NCBI RefSeq assembly: GCF_013391695.1
Contig: NZ_JACBGH010000013.1
Location: forward strand, 1 to 53,569
Direction: 5' to 3'
Length of the DNA: 53,569 nt
Source of the DNA: Thiomicrorhabdus cannonii
GTDB lineage: Bacteria; Pseudomonadota; Gammaproteobacteria; Thiomicrospirales; Thiomicrospiraceae
Shown: piece by piece, positions 9,172 to 17,826 of the stretch
Layout: every line of letters begins with the position of its first letter
Position numbering within the stretch: position 1 is the stretch's first letter
The notes under the pieces: model-generated
Databases searched by the model: none
Told to the model about the DNA's origin: nothing
What the model saw: only the letters and a program-made list of their open reading frames with translations
Made by a program: the position numbers and the translations under genes

Positions 9172-10737
9172 ATGATGAAACCCGTTCGCCGCGCGCTGAT
9201 CAGCGTTTCGGATAAAACCGGCATCCTGGAATTTGCACAAGCGCTTTCTGCGATGAATGTCGCGATCCTTTCTACCGGCGGTACTTACAAAGTGCTGTCA
9301 GAAGCGGGCCTGCCTGTCACTGAAGTGTCCGAATACACCGGCTTTCCGGAAATGATGGACGGACGTGTTAAGACCCTCCACCCTAAAATTCACGGCGGCC
9401 TGCTGGGGCGTCGCGGCAAGGATGACGCGGTGATGGCCGAGCACGGCATTGAAGCCATCGACATGGTCGTCGTCAACCTGTATCCGTTTGAAGCGACCGT
9501 CGCCAACCCAAACTGCTGTTTGGAAGACGCCATCGAGAACATCGATATCGGCGGACCGACCATGTTGCGTTCTGCCGCTAAAAACCACAATGATGTCGCT
9601 GTGGTGACTGATCCGGCCGATTACAGCCGCATTTTGGAAGAGCTGAAAGCCAATGACGTGCAACTGTCTTATGCCACCCGTTTCGACTTGGCCATCAAGA
9701 CGTTTGAACAGACGGCGCGTTATGACGGTGCGATCTCCAACTACTTCGGCAAAATGTTCAACACCGAAGCCGGCGATAACTTCCCACGCACCTTCAACAC
9801 CCAATTCGTTAAAAAGCAGTCAATGCGTTACGGCGAAAACCCGCATCAGGCGGCGGCGTTCTATACTGAGCGCAATCCGAGCGAAGCGTCTATCTCGACA
9901 GCCACGCAAATCCAAGGTAAGGAATTGTCTTTCAACAATATCGCCGATACCGACGCGGCGTTGGAACTGGTTAAAACCTTTGACGAGACGGCTTGCGTTA
10001 TCGTCAAACACGCCAACCCTTGCGGTGTGGCGATCGGTTCAAACCAGTTTGAAGCTTACGACCGCGCTTACAAAACCGATCCAACCTCGGCGTTTGGCGG
10101 CATTATCGCCTTCAACCGTGAACTGGACGCTGAAACCGCCAAAGCCATCGTTGATCGTCAGTTTGTCGAAGTAATTATCGCCCCAACGGTTTCCGAAGAA
10201 GCCAAAGCCGTCGTGGCTGCCAAGCAGAACGTGCGTTTATTGGCTTGCGGTGAATTCAATGGGCAGCAAGCGGCTTACGACTTCAAGCGCGTGACCGGCG
10301 GCCTGTTGGTTCAAGACCGCGACTTGGGTGCGGTCGCTGTTGAAGACCTAAAAGTAGTGTCGAAACGTGCGCCGACCGACAAAGAGATGCAGGATCTGAT
10401 GTTTGCCTGGAAAGTCGCTAAATACGTCAAATCCAACGCCATCGTTTATGTAAAAGACGGCATGACCATCGGCGTGGGCGCAGGCCAGATGAGCCGCGTG
10501 TACTCCGCCAAAATCGCCGGCATCAAAGCCGCTGACGAAGGCTTGGAAGTGCCAGGTTCGGTCATGGCCTCAGACGCTTTCTTCCCGTTCCGCGACGGAA
10601 TCGACGCAGCAGCCGCTGCGGGAATCACAGCGGTGATCCATCCGGGCGGATCGATGCGCGATCAGGAAGTCATCGACGCAGCGGATGAACATGGGATTGC
10701 AATGGTGTTCACCGGAATGCGTCATTTCCGCCATTAA
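9172..10737 (+). CDS. purH: Bifunctional AICAR formyltransferase / IMP cyclohydrolase
   Basis: 521 residues. Last two steps of de novo purine synthesis, AICAR to FAICAR to IMP. N-terminal MGS-like cyclohydrolase domain (~1-200: [44 protein letters not shown]), then the transformylase domain ([45 protein letters not shown]). ATG 9172 has a TGGAG box 8 bases upstream; an ATG at 9175 is an equal alternative. fis-purH-purD order is conserved, here interrupted by a repeat element before purD. Confidence 0.97.
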   Translation: MMKPVRRALISVSDKTGILEFAQALSAMNVAILSTGGTYKVLSEAGLPVTEVSEYTGFPEMMDGRVKTLHPKIHGGLLGRRGKDDAVMAEHGIEAIDMVVVNLYPFEATVANPNCCLEDAIENIDIGGPTMLRSAAKNHNDVAVVTDPADYSRILEELKANDVQLSYATRFDLAIKTFEQTARYDGAISNYFGKMFNTEAGDNFPRTFNTQFVKKQSMRYGENPHQAAAFYTERNPSEASISTATQIQGKELSFNNIADTDAALELVKTFDETACVIVKHANPCGVAIGSNQFEAYDRAYKTDPTSAFGGIIAFNRELDAETAKAIVDRQFVEVIIAPTVSEEAKAVVAAKQNVRLLACGEFNGQQAAYDFKRVTGGLLVQDRDLGAVAVEDLKVVSKRAPTDKEMQDLMFAWKVAKYVKSNAIVYVKDGMTIGVGAGQMSRVYSAKIAGIKAADEGLEVPGSVMASDAFFPFRDGIDAAAAAGITAVIHPGGSMRDQEVIDAADEHGIAMVFTGMRHFRH

Positions 10738-10746
10738 GGGTGCTTG

Positions 10747-11177
10747 AACCACAGAGACACAGAGGCACAGAGTTTTGATTCAAGCGCAAGATCCATTGAC
10801 TCATAAAATTATTGGCTGTGCCATAGAAGTTCATAAACAACTTGGACCAGGGCTTTTGGAATCAATCTACCAAGAAGCCCTCGCAGTTGAATTTCTATTA
10901 CAGGGAATTCAATTCGACAAAGAGCTGAACTTCCCGTCTCGTACAAAGGGAATCCCCTAGGTTCTAAATATCGCTTAGATTTTATGGTTTCGAACGAAAT
11001 TATTATTGAACTCAAATCAGTTGAAAAAACATTGCCTATACATCATGCACAGTTGTTAACCTATATGAAATTGACAAATAAACCGAAAGGATTACTCATC
11101 AATTTCAATGTTCCAGTGTTAACTAAAGGCATCAAACGATTTGCTCTTTAACTCTGTGCCTCGGTGTCTCTGTGGTT
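10747..11177. mobile_element. Inverted-repeat element carrying a GxxExxY gene
   Basis: Left arm at 10747-10772 (AACCACAGAGACACAGAG... ) and right arm at 11152-11177 are inverted copies with one mismatch in 26. The arms tightly enclose one ORF, now frameshifted. The element sits between purH and purD, its right arm ending 16 bases before the purD ATG. Related ORF-less elements occur at 7765, 37415 and 46903. No transposase is present. Confidence 0.8.
10775..11151 (+). pseudogene. GxxExxY family protein, frameshifted
   Basis: The first part, from a TTG start, reads THKIIGCAIEVHKQLGPG then LLESIYQEAL, containing the GLLESIY (GxxExxY) signature. The frame stops at 10960. After a single missing base near 10938 the other frame continues with YKGNPLGSKYRLDF, IIIELKSVE and the ending KGIKRFAL up to the stop at 11149-11151. 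The LDF...ELKSVE strand is the family's nuclease-like core (PD-(D/E)XK-like). Reinserting one G after TTCCCG restores a full ~125-residue protein. A sequencing error is possible. Function of the family is unknown to me beyond its association with such repeats. Confidence 0.8.
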
Positions 11178-11193
11178 CAACAAAAGGAAAATT

Positions 11194-12486
11194 ATGAAAG
11201 TATTAATTATTGGTAGTGGCGGGCGCGAGCACGCCTTGGCTTGGAAAGCGGCGCAATCGTCGAAGGTTTCTCAGGTTTTTGTGGCGCCGGGTAATGCCGG
11301 AACGGCCATCGAGCCTAATCTGCAAAACGTCGATATCGCCGTCACCGACCTACCCGGCCTGGTGAAATTCGCGCAGGACAACCAGATCGAGATCACCATC
11401 GTCGGCCCCGAAGTGCCGCTGGTGTTGGGTGTGGTCAACGCCTTCAAGGCAGCCGGATTGAAGTGTTTCGGCCCAGACAAAGATGCCGCGCAGTTGGAAG
11501 GTTCCAAAGCGTTTTCTAAAGATTTCTTGGCGCGCCACAATATCCCGACAGCCGCTTATTCAGTGTTCACAGAGATCGAACCGGCGGTGGCCTATATCGA
11601 GAAAATGGGCGCCCCTATCGTCGTTAAAGCCGATGGTTTGGCGGCCGGTAAAGGTGTGATTCTGGCTGAAACCAACCAGGAAGCGATCGACGCGGTTAAA
11701 GACATGCTAGCCGGCAATAAGTTCGGCGATGCCGGCGCGCGCGTGGTCATCGAAGAATTTTTGGTGGGTGAAGAAGCGAGCTTTATCGTCATGGCTGACG
11801 GCAAAAACATTCTGCCGATGGCCACCTCGCAAGACCACAAAGCCCGCAACAACGGCGATACCGGCCCTAACACCGGCGGCATGGGCGCTTACACGCCGGC
11901 ACCAGTGGTTACCCCTGAAATCCACGACCGCATTATGCGCGAAGTCATCCGCCCGACGGTGGATGGCATGGCCAAAGACGGTCTGCCCTATACCGGCTTC
12001 CTGTATGCCGGTGTAATGATCGATTCAAGCGGCGCGCCGAAGGTATTGGAATTCAACTGCCGTTTCGGCGATCCTGAAACCCAGCCGATTATGATGCGCC
12101 TGCAATCCGACCTGGTTGAACTGTGCCTGGCCGCCGTTGACGGTAAGCTTGATACGGTCAGCGCCAACTGGGACGAGCGCGCCGCGTTGGGCGTGGTCAT
12201 GGCAGCCGGCGGCTACCCGGCCGACGATTACCGCAAAGGCGATGTGATCTCCGGTTTGGATAACGTCAATGCCGACGACCTGAAAGTTTTCCATGCAGGT
12301 ACTAAACTGAACGCCCAAGGTGAAGTCATCACCGCCGGCGGTCGCGTATTGTGTGTCACCGCATTGGGTGAGAACGTCACCGCCGCGCAGAAACGCGCTT
12401 ACGAAGGCGTGGCTAAAGTCCAGTGGAATGAAGTGTATTACCGTACCGATATCGGCCATCGCGCCGTGAGCCGCGAAAACGCTTAA
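11194..12486 (+). CDS. purD: Phosphoribosylamine-glycine ligase (GARS)
   Basis: 430 residues, normal for PurD. Joins glycine to phosphoribosylamine in de novo purine synthesis. MKVLIIGSGGREHALAW is the standard N-terminus; ATG 11194 has AAAAGGAAA upstream, and the in-frame extension to 11164 is repeat-arm sequence. ATP-grasp motifs: VKADGLAAGKGVILA, IEEFLVGEEASFIVMADG, DHKARNNGDTGPNTGGMGAY and VLEFNCRFGDPETQ. Any promoter must lie in or upstream of the repeat element that separates it from purH. A strong terminator follows. Confidence 0.97.
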   Translation: MKVLIIGSGGREHALAWKAAQSSKVSQVFVAPGNAGTAIEPNLQNVDIAVTDLPGLVKFAQDNQIEITIVGPEVPLVLGVVNAFKAAGLKCFGPDKDAAQLEGSKAFSKDFLARHNIPTAAYSVFTEIEPAVAYIEKMGAPIVVKADGLAAGKGVILAETNQEAIDAVKDMLAGNKFGDAGARVVIEEFLVGEEASFIVMADGKNILPMATSQDHKARNNGDTGPNTGGMGAYTPAPVVTPEIHDRIMREVIRPTVDGMAKDGLPYTGFLYAGVMIDSSGAPKVLEFNCRFGDPETQPIMMRLQSDLVELCLAAVDGKLDTVSANWDERAALGVVMAAGGYPADDYRKGDVISGLDNVNADDLKVFHAGTKLNAQGEVITAGGRVLCVTALGENVTAAQKRAYEGVAKVQWNEVYYRTDIGHRAVSRENA

Positions 12487-12526
12487 TCGAGCAAACTTGC
12501 GTTAAAACAAGTCAGGCTGCTTTTAT

Positions 12527-12567
12527 GAAAAGCACCCGTGCAAAGCCTTTGCCGGGTGCTTTTTTTG
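12527..12567 (+). terminator. Rho-independent terminator after purD
   Basis: AAAAGCACCCG ... CGGGTGCTTTTTTT: an 11-bp stem ending in seven T, about 40 bases after the purD stop codon. Confidence 0.9.
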
Positions 12568-12616
12568 TGCCCGGAATTTATGTATAGTGAAAACTCACTC
12601 AATGCAGGAGTTTATT

Positions 12617-12895
12617 ATGGAATTCGATTCCGTCCACAATTATTATGATCGCCTGGTATTCAACGAAATCGCCGAGAACTATACCGAAAGAGATTTAAAC
12701 AATGAGCAACTTGCCGATATGGCCTGCATTGCGTTGAACCACCTTCCTCCCCGCTACATCCGTTATGATATCGACATGTCTTTCTACATGTCCGGTCAGG
12801 AACGCCTGGAAACCGAGGAACGCGTCAGACGCGCGGTACATTCCGCTTACTTGAAAATCAAAAAACTCGATCACCTGACGGAAGAAGGATTGTAG
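12617..12895 (+). CDS. ComFB-like small protein
   Basis: 92 residues from ATG 12617, with CAGGAG 7 bases upstream. The central MACIALNHLPPRYIRYDID matches the late-competence ComFB domain (pattern ..D..ALALNHLPPRYV). It lacks the cysteine cluster seen in many family members. ComFB-domain proteins occur in competence operons of Bacillus and as stand-alone proteins in cyanobacteria and proteobacteria, where nucleotide second-messenger binding has been proposed for some. Here it stands alone between purD and ccmA. A link to the dispersed repeat is speculative. A GTG at 12587 would add 10 residues but lacks a good box. Confidence 0.75.
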   Translation: MEFDSVHNYYDRLVFNEIAENYTERDLNNEQLADMACIALNHLPPRYIRYDIDMSFYMSGQERLETEERVRRAVHSAYLKIKKLDHLTEEGL

Positions 12896-12915
12896 AAACT
12901 TCGGCACCAGAAACA

Positions 12916-12939
12916 AACAGGCCGGGTGACGCCCGGCCT
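12916..12939. repeat. Dispersed repeat near copy in an inverted pair
   Basis: AACAGGCCGGGT on + (12916-12927) faces a partial inverse copy CCCGGCCT; AGGCCGGG-TGACG-CCCGGCCT forms a perfect 8-bp stem 20 bases after the ComFB-like gene. No T run follows, so termination is uncertain. The rest of the stretch to 13161 shows no further gene. Confidence 0.75.
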
Positions 12940-13161
12940 CAGCTTGGTTGGCGAAAACCGCTCGCAACCCGCTAATAGATTTTACTAATCCCATATAAAA
13001 AATATCACGTCCATTAATAACCGGTTTTAACGTCTGCTTATTTCTCCCTATTCGCAACTTTGCTAAACTCTCACCCCCAAGAACATAAAACAAATTAGGT
13101 CGTCTTTGCTGGGAATTCCGCTTTCCGTCACAAGAACACCGCTTAAGAGTTAGCCGTTTCA

Positions 13162-13761
13162 ATGCTTTTTCAAGCCACAGAATTAAGTTGTACGCGCCAA
13201 AGCAGACCGCTTTTCCAACCGGTTTCCTTCTCGCTTCATGCAGGCGATGCCTTGTTGGTCGAAGGCCCCAACGGCGCCGGCAAAACCACTTTGCTCAAGA
13301 CCTTGTGCGGCCTGCGCCGCCCGGAAAGCGGCGACATTCAATTGAACAGCCAACCCATCGCAAGCCATGCGTCATCCTTTCTGAGCTGGCTCGGACACCA
13401 CAATCCGCTCAAAGACGATCTGAGCGCCCTGGAAAATCTGGAAATGCTCGCCCTGCTGCGCGGGCACAATCAGCATTGCCCGCTTGAAGCTCTGCACTTT
13501 ATGCAACTGGGTAAACAGCGCCATCACGCCGTTAAAACCTTTTCCGCCGGCATGAAACGGCGTCTGGCGCTGTCCAGCCTGCTATTGAGCGATGCGCCCT
13601 TGTGGATTCTCGACGAACCGCAAACGGCGCTCGACGTGAACGGTATCCGCCTGTTTGAGAAGATGGTCGAAAACCATCTGCAACGAAGCGGCCTGCTGAT
13701 TATGACCTCCCACCAACCGCTGGACATTGCCTTGCAACGCCTGCAACTTCAACCTCTATAG
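13162..13761 (+). CDS. ccmA: Heme exporter ATP-binding protein CcmA
   Basis: 199 residues. ATPase of the CcmAB(C) ABC complex, which releases holo-CcmE from CcmC during System I cytochrome c maturation. Walker A is EGPNGAGKTTLLKTL; the signature region is KTFSAGMKRRLALSSLLLS; Walker B is LWILDEPQTALD; the switch His is in TSHQPL. First gene of an uninterrupted ccmABCDEFGHI operon; ccmB starts 8 bases after. Confidence 0.96.
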   Translation: MLFQATELSCTRQSRPLFQPVSFSLHAGDALLVEGPNGAGKTTLLKTLCGLRRPESGDIQLNSQPIASHASSFLSWLGHHNPLKDDLSALENLEMLALLRGHNQHCPLEALHFMQLGKQRHHAVKTFSAGMKRRLALSSLLLSDAPLWILDEPQTALDVNGIRLFEKMVENHLQRSGLLIMTSHQPLDIALQRLQLQPL

Positions 13762-13769
13762 GCAAGCGG

Positions 13770-14438
13770 ATGCATAGTCTGTTCACCCTTATGCAGCGCG
13801 ATCTGCGCCTCGCCTGGCGGCGCCGCGGCGAGTCCTACCAGAACCTGCTGTTCTTTGCGATGGTGGTGGTGCTGTTTCCGATCGCCATGGGCGGTTCCGA
13901 AGCCAAACTCGCACAGATCGCCCCCGGCGTGCTGTGGATTGCCGCTCTTTTAGCCGCCCTGATGTCCATGCCCGTCCTTTTTAAAGACGACTTGGAGGAC
14001 GGCACGATCGAGCAGTGGATTCTCAGCCGCCACAGTCTGATCGGCTTTGTGTGGGCACGACTGCTGGCGCATTGGCTGCTCACCGCCGTGCCCTTGCTGC
14101 TCATGGCGCCGTTTTTTGCGCTGGCGCTGCATCTGCCGCAGGCCAGTTTAGAAACCCTATTACTCAGTCTGCTGCTTGGCACCCCGGCGCTGATTTTTAT
14201 CGGCGGCATCGGCAGCGCCCTGACCAGCGGACTGCAAAAAAACAGTCTGCTTTTGCCCTTGCTGATGCTGCCGTTCTACCTGCCGATACTGATTTTCGGC
14301 GCCAGCGCCGTGCAGGTTGCGGCCGAAGGCTGGTCGGCGGCCGGACAACTATACCTACTGGCGGCCTTGCTGGTGTTGAGCCTGGTGCTCGCCCCGTTTG
14401 CCATTGCCGCCGCATTGCGGCTTGGCGCCACACAATAG
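13770..14438 (+). CDS. ccmB: Heme exporter membrane protein CcmB
   Basis: 222 residues with six predicted membrane helices. Permease subunit partnering CcmA. The N-terminal MQRDLRLAWRRRGESYQNLLFF and the DDLEDGTIEQW...WILSRHSL loop are typical CcmB features, as is GTPALIFIGGIGSALTSGL. Positioned between ccmA and ccmC. Confidence 0.96.
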   Translation: MHSLFTLMQRDLRLAWRRRGESYQNLLFFAMVVVLFPIAMGGSEAKLAQIAPGVLWIAALLAALMSMPVLFKDDLEDGTIEQWILSRHSLIGFVWARLLAHWLLTAVPLLLMAPFFALALHLPQASLETLLLSLLLGTPALIFIGGIGSALTSGLQKNSLLLPLLMLPFYLPILIFGASAVQVAAEGWSAAGQLYLLAALLVLSLVLAPFAIAAALRLGATQ

Positions 14439-14461
14439 CCGCAAACAAACAGGAAACCACC

Positions 14462-15286
14462 GTGACTGAAAAACGTACTATGCACCCTCTGCTCAAATGG
14501 TTTTACCGCCTCGGCGCGCCCGCCTGGTTCTACCCGTTTGCCGGCAAACTGCTGCCGTGGCTCGGCGGCCTGTTTTTGCTGTTGCTGGTACCCGGCCTTT
14601 ATCTGGGATTGTGGCACGCTCCGGCCGACTACCAACAGGGCGACTCTTTCCGCATTATGTATGTGCATGTCCCGGCGGCGTGGCTCTCCATGTTCGTCTA
14701 TTTCGCCATGGCCGTCAGCGCGGTGATTGCGCTGGTATGGCGGGTGCGTATGGCGGAGATCATGATTATTTCGAGCGCACCGATCGGCGCCGGCTTTGCA
14801 CTGATTGCGCTGGTCAGCGGCGCCCTGTGGGGCAAACCCATGTGGGGCGCCTGGTGGGTGTGGGACGCCCGCCTCACCTCCGAACTGATCCTGCTGTTTA
14901 TCTATCTGGGCATTATCGCCCTGTACAACGCCATCGACGAGCGCCGCAGCGCCGGCCGCGCCATGAGTTTGCTGACGCTGGTGGGCGTGGTCAACCTGCC
15001 TATCATCCATTACTCGGTGGTGTGGTGGAACACCTTGCACCAGGGCGCCACGGTCAGCAAATTCGACACCCCCTCGATTCATATCGACATGCTCATCCCG
15101 CTGCTGCTCATGGCCGCCGCCTTCAAGGTCTTCTACGGCTGGGCGATGCTGCTGAAAATGCGCGCCCATCTGCTGGAACAAGACCTGCACTGCGGTTGGG
15201 TGAAGGAACGCATTTTTAACGCCCAAAAAATGCCCCGAAAAAACTCAACAGGCCGGGTAGCCAACCAAGGACACAAGCATGAGTGA
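14462..15286 (+). CDS. ccmC: Heme exporter protein CcmC
   Basis: 274 residues from GTG 14462, which has a CAGGAAA box; ATG 14480 is an alternative. CcmC presents heme to CcmE in the periplasm. Six membrane helices; the tryptophan-rich WWD motif is WGAWWVWDARLTSEL; axial histidines are in MYVHVPAAW and IHYSVVWWNTLHQG. The last ~15 residues (RKNSTGRVANQGHKHE) are not conserved CcmC sequence: they are encoded by a dispersed repeat copy just before the stop. The stop overlaps ccmD by 8 bases. Confidence 0.96.
   Translation: MTEKRTMHPLLKWFYRLGAPAWFYPFAGKLLPWLGGLFLLLLVPGLYLGLWHAPADYQQGDSFRIMYVHVPAAWLSMFVYFAMAVSAVIALVWRVRMAEIMIISSAPIGAGFALIALVSGALWGKPMWGAWWVWDARLTSELILLFIYLGIIALYNAIDERRSAGRAMSLLTLVGVVNLPIIHYSVVWWNTLHQGATVSKFDTPSIHIDMLIPLLLMAAAFKVFYGWAMLLKMRAHLLEQDLHCGWVKERIFNAQKMPRKNSTGRVANQGHKHE
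15242..15258 (+). repeat. Dispersed repeat copy, exact 17-mer, in ccmC tail
   Basis: Exact AACTCAACAGGCCGGGT, translated as NSTGRV in the last dozen codons of ccmC, 21 bases before the ccmD start. Confidence 0.9.
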
Positions 15287-15443
15287 ATTTTTGAATATGG
15301 GCGGTTACGCCTTTTATGTGTGGAGCGCCTTCGGTTTCAGCACGCTGGTGATGACCATCCTGTTGATTCAGCCGCTTCTGCAGCACGCGCAGGCATGGCG
15401 CGAAGCCGAAGCCCTGCACGACCATGACGGAGAACGCCGATGA
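15279..15443 (+). CDS. ccmD: Heme exporter protein CcmD
   Basis: 54 residues, too short for most gene finders. Small single-pass protein that stabilises CcmC-CcmE in heme transfer. MSEFLNMGGYAFYVWSAFG is the typical CcmD opening (FxxMGGYAxYVWxAYG), followed by one hydrophobic helix (residues ~14-32) and a charged cytoplasmic tail. It overlaps ccmC by 8 bases and ccmE by ATGA. Confidence 0.93.
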   Translation: MSEFLNMGGYAFYVWSAFGFSTLVMTILLIQPLLQHAQAWREAEALHDHDGERR

Positions 15444-15898
15444 GTCCGCTGCGCAAAAAACGCCTTTATACGCTGCTGCTGCTTCTCAGCGGCGTCGGCC
15501 TCGCGACCTTTCTATTGCTGCAAGCCTTCAGCGAAAACATGATGTTCTACTTCTCCACCAGCGAAGTCCAACAGGGCAAAGCCCCGCAGGGGCGCGATTT
15601 CCGCTTGGGCGGTCTGGTGGTCAACGGCACGGTGCAGCGCGACCCGACCAGCCTCAAGGTGCGTTTTGACCTGACCGACGGGGCCGCCAACGTCACGGTA
15701 GAATACAACGGCATCCTGCCCGACCTGTTCCGCGAGGGCCAGGGGATTATCGCCAACGGCCGCCTCAATGCCGAGGGGATTTTTATGGCCCACGAAGTGC
15801 TCGCCAAACATGACGAAAACTATATGCCGCCCGAAGTGGCCGACTCCTTGAAACAGGCCGCCAAAAACGTGCCGCAACCCCAGCAGGCCACCCCATGA
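15440..15898 (+). CDS. ccmE: Heme chaperone CcmE
   Basis: 152 residues. Periplasmic, membrane-anchored chaperone that binds heme covalently and passes it to CcmF. N-terminal anchor (~8-30), then the OB-fold domain; the heme-binding His124 lies in LAKHDENYMPPE, the family's invariant motif. FYFSTSEV and RLGGLVVNGTV are also standard. Overlaps ccmD and ccmF by four bases each. Confidence 0.97.
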   Translation: MSPLRKKRLYTLLLLLSGVGLATFLLLQAFSENMMFYFSTSEVQQGKAPQGRDFRLGGLVVNGTVQRDPTSLKVRFDLTDGAANVTVEYNGILPDLFREGQGIIANGRLNAEGIFMAHEVLAKHDENYMPPEVADSLKQAAKNVPQPQQATP

Positions 15899-17826
15899 TT
15901 GTCGAAATCGGACATTTTGCCCTGATTCTGGGACTGGCGTTTGCCATGGTACTGGCCAGCGTGCCGCTTTTAGGTGTGCAGCAGCGCCAACCGCTCTGGA
16001 TGGAACTAGCCAGAACCGCCGCCGTCGGCCAGTTTGCGCTGTTGGGGCTGGCGTTTGCGTGCCTCATCTACGCCTTTATACAGGACGATTTCTCGGTCAA
16101 ATACGTCGCCGCCAACTCCAACAGCCAACTGCCGCTGATTTATAAAATCTCCGCCACCTGGGGCGCACACGAAGGCTCGCTGCTGCTCTGGGCGCTGATT
16201 CTGACACTCTGGACACTCGCCGCCGCGCTGTTCGCCAAACAGCTGCCGCCGACCCTCAAAGCGCGCCTGTTAAGCGTGCTCGGCTGGATTGCGGCGGGGT
16301 TTATCCTCTTTATTCTCATCACCTCCAACCCGTTTGAACGCCTGCTGGAAGTCCCGCAGGAGGGCCGCAGCCTCAATCCGCTATTGCAGGACATCGGCCT
16401 GGCGATCCATCCGCCGATGCTCTACATGGGCTATGTGGGCATGGCGGTGGCCTTTGCCTTTGCGGTGGCCGTGCTTATGGAGGGCAAAATGGAAAACGCC
16501 TGGGCGCACTGGGCGCAAACCTGGACTTTGATCGCCTGGGCGTTTCTGACGCTGGGCATCGCGCTGGGCAGCTGGTGGGCTTACTACGAACTCGGCTGGG
16601 GCGGCTGGTGGTTCTGGGACCCGGTGGAAAACGCCTCGCTCCTGCCGTGGATTGTCGCCACCGCCCTGATCCATTCGCTGGCGATTACCGCCAAACGCGG
16701 CAGTTTCCAGGCGTGGAGCCTGCTGCTGGCCATCCTCGCCTTCGGCCTGAGTCTGCTGGGCACCTTTCTGGTGCGTTCCGGCGTACTCACCTCGGTTCAC
16801 GCCTTTACCAGCGACCCGTCGCGCGGGGTGTTTATTCTGGTGTTTCTGGTGGTGATCGTCGGCGCGGCGCTGCTGCTGTTTTCGGCGCGCGCCCATCTGG
16901 TCACCCAGCAGCGCGCTTTTAAGCCCCTTTCCAAAGAAACCCTGCTGCTGCTCAATAACGTACTGTTGATGGCCATGATGGCGACGGTGCTGCTCGGCAC
17001 GCTTTACCCTTTAATTCTGGATGCGCTCGGCATCGCCAAACTCTCGGTCGGCGCGCCCTACTTCAACAGCGTCATCGTGCCACTGACAGTTCCGCTGGCA
17101 CTGTTGATGGGATTAGGGTTTGCCGCCCACTGGCGCGAAAGCCGGGCGGGCGGCCTGCTCAAACAACTCTGGCCGGTGCTGCTGGTCAGCGCCCTGCTGG
17201 CGTTTGTACTGCCGCTGTTATTACTGCCCGATCTGCAAGGTTGGGCGGTGGTTGGCCTGTTTATGAGCGCCTGGATCGCCTTGAGCGCCTTGCAGTGGCT
17301 TTGGCAAAACCGCGCCGCCACAAACTCAACAGGCCGGGTGCAGCGCCGCCGCATTCTCGGCGCGGTACTGGCGCATATCGGTTTTGCCGTGACCCTCGCC
17401 GGCATTACCGTCACCTCCTTGTACAGCATTGAAAAGGACCTGCGTCTTGCACCCGGCGAATCCTACAGCATCGGCGACACCCGCTTTCAATTCGTCGGCG
17501 TCATCCAGAAGCAGGAACACAACTATCTGGCATCGGAAGGCACAATCAAAGTCTATGCAAACAACCAATGGCTGACCGACCTGCACCCGCAGAAACGCAC
17601 CTACCTGAGCCAGGCCATGCCCATGACCGAAGCGGGGATTGACGCGCAGCTGTCACGCGACCTGTTCGTGGCGCTCGGCGAGAAACTCGACGGCGCGGCT
17701 TGGAGCCTGCGGATTCAATACAAGCCGCTGATCCGCTGGATCTGGCTCGGCGCGATTCTCATGGCACTGGGCGGTTTGCTCGCCCTCCCCTCCGGCCGTC
17801 AACGCCGCAAGGAGAGCGCTGCATGA
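15895..17826 (+). CDS. ccmF: Cytochrome c heme lyase subunit CcmF
   Basis: 643 residues, normal for CcmF. Multi-pass core of the heme ligation complex that attaches heme to CxxCH of apocytochromes. WWD motif GGWWFWDPVENASLLPW; further markers WGAHEGSLLLW, HPPMLYMGYVG and FLVRSGVLTSVHAF. A dispersed repeat is translated as NSTGRV in a loop near residues 477-482, between helices. Overlaps ccmE and ccmG by four bases. Confidence 0.97.
   Translation: MIVEIGHFALILGLAFAMVLASVPLLGVQQRQPLWMELARTAAVGQFALLGLAFACLIYAFIQDDFSVKYVAANSNSQLPLIYKISATWGAHEGSLLLWALILTLWTLAAALFAKQLPPTLKARLLSVLGWIAAGFILFILITSNPFERLLEVPQEGRSLNPLLQDIGLAIHPPMLYMGYVGMAVAFAFAVAVLMEGKMENAWAHWAQTWTLIAWAFLTLGIALGSWWAYYELGWGGWWFWDPVENASLLPWIVATALIHSLAITAKRGSFQAWSLLLAILAFGLSLLGTFLVRSGVLTSVHAFTSDPSRGVFILVFLVVIVGAALLLFSARAHLVTQQRAFKPLSKETLLLLNNVLLMAMMATVLLGTLYPLILDALGIAKLSVGAPYFNSVIVPLTVPLALLMGLGFAAHWRESRAGGLLKQLWPVLLVSALLAFVLPLLLLPDLQGWAVVGLFMSAWIALSALQWLWQNRAATNSTGRVQRRRILGAVLAHIGFAVTLAGITVTSLYSIEKDLRLAPGESYSIGDTRFQFVGVIQKQEHNYLASEGTIKVYANNQWLTDLHPQKRTYLSQAMPMTEAGIDAQLSRDLFVALGEKLDGAAWSLRIQYKPLIRWIWLGAILMALGGLLALPSGRQRRKESAA
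17323..17339 (+). repeat. Dispersed repeat copy, exact 17-mer, inside ccmF
   Basis: Exact AACTCAACAGGCCGGGT read as NSTGRV in a basic cytoplasmic loop of CcmF (ATNSTGRVQRRR), the same frame as the copy in ccmC. Confidence 0.9.

Noticed and set aside
11352-11365. CAGGCCGGGT-containing match in purD (minus strand)
   Set aside because: The codons encode a conserved-looking LPGLVKF stretch and the flanking bases do not follow the repeat; likely coincidence.
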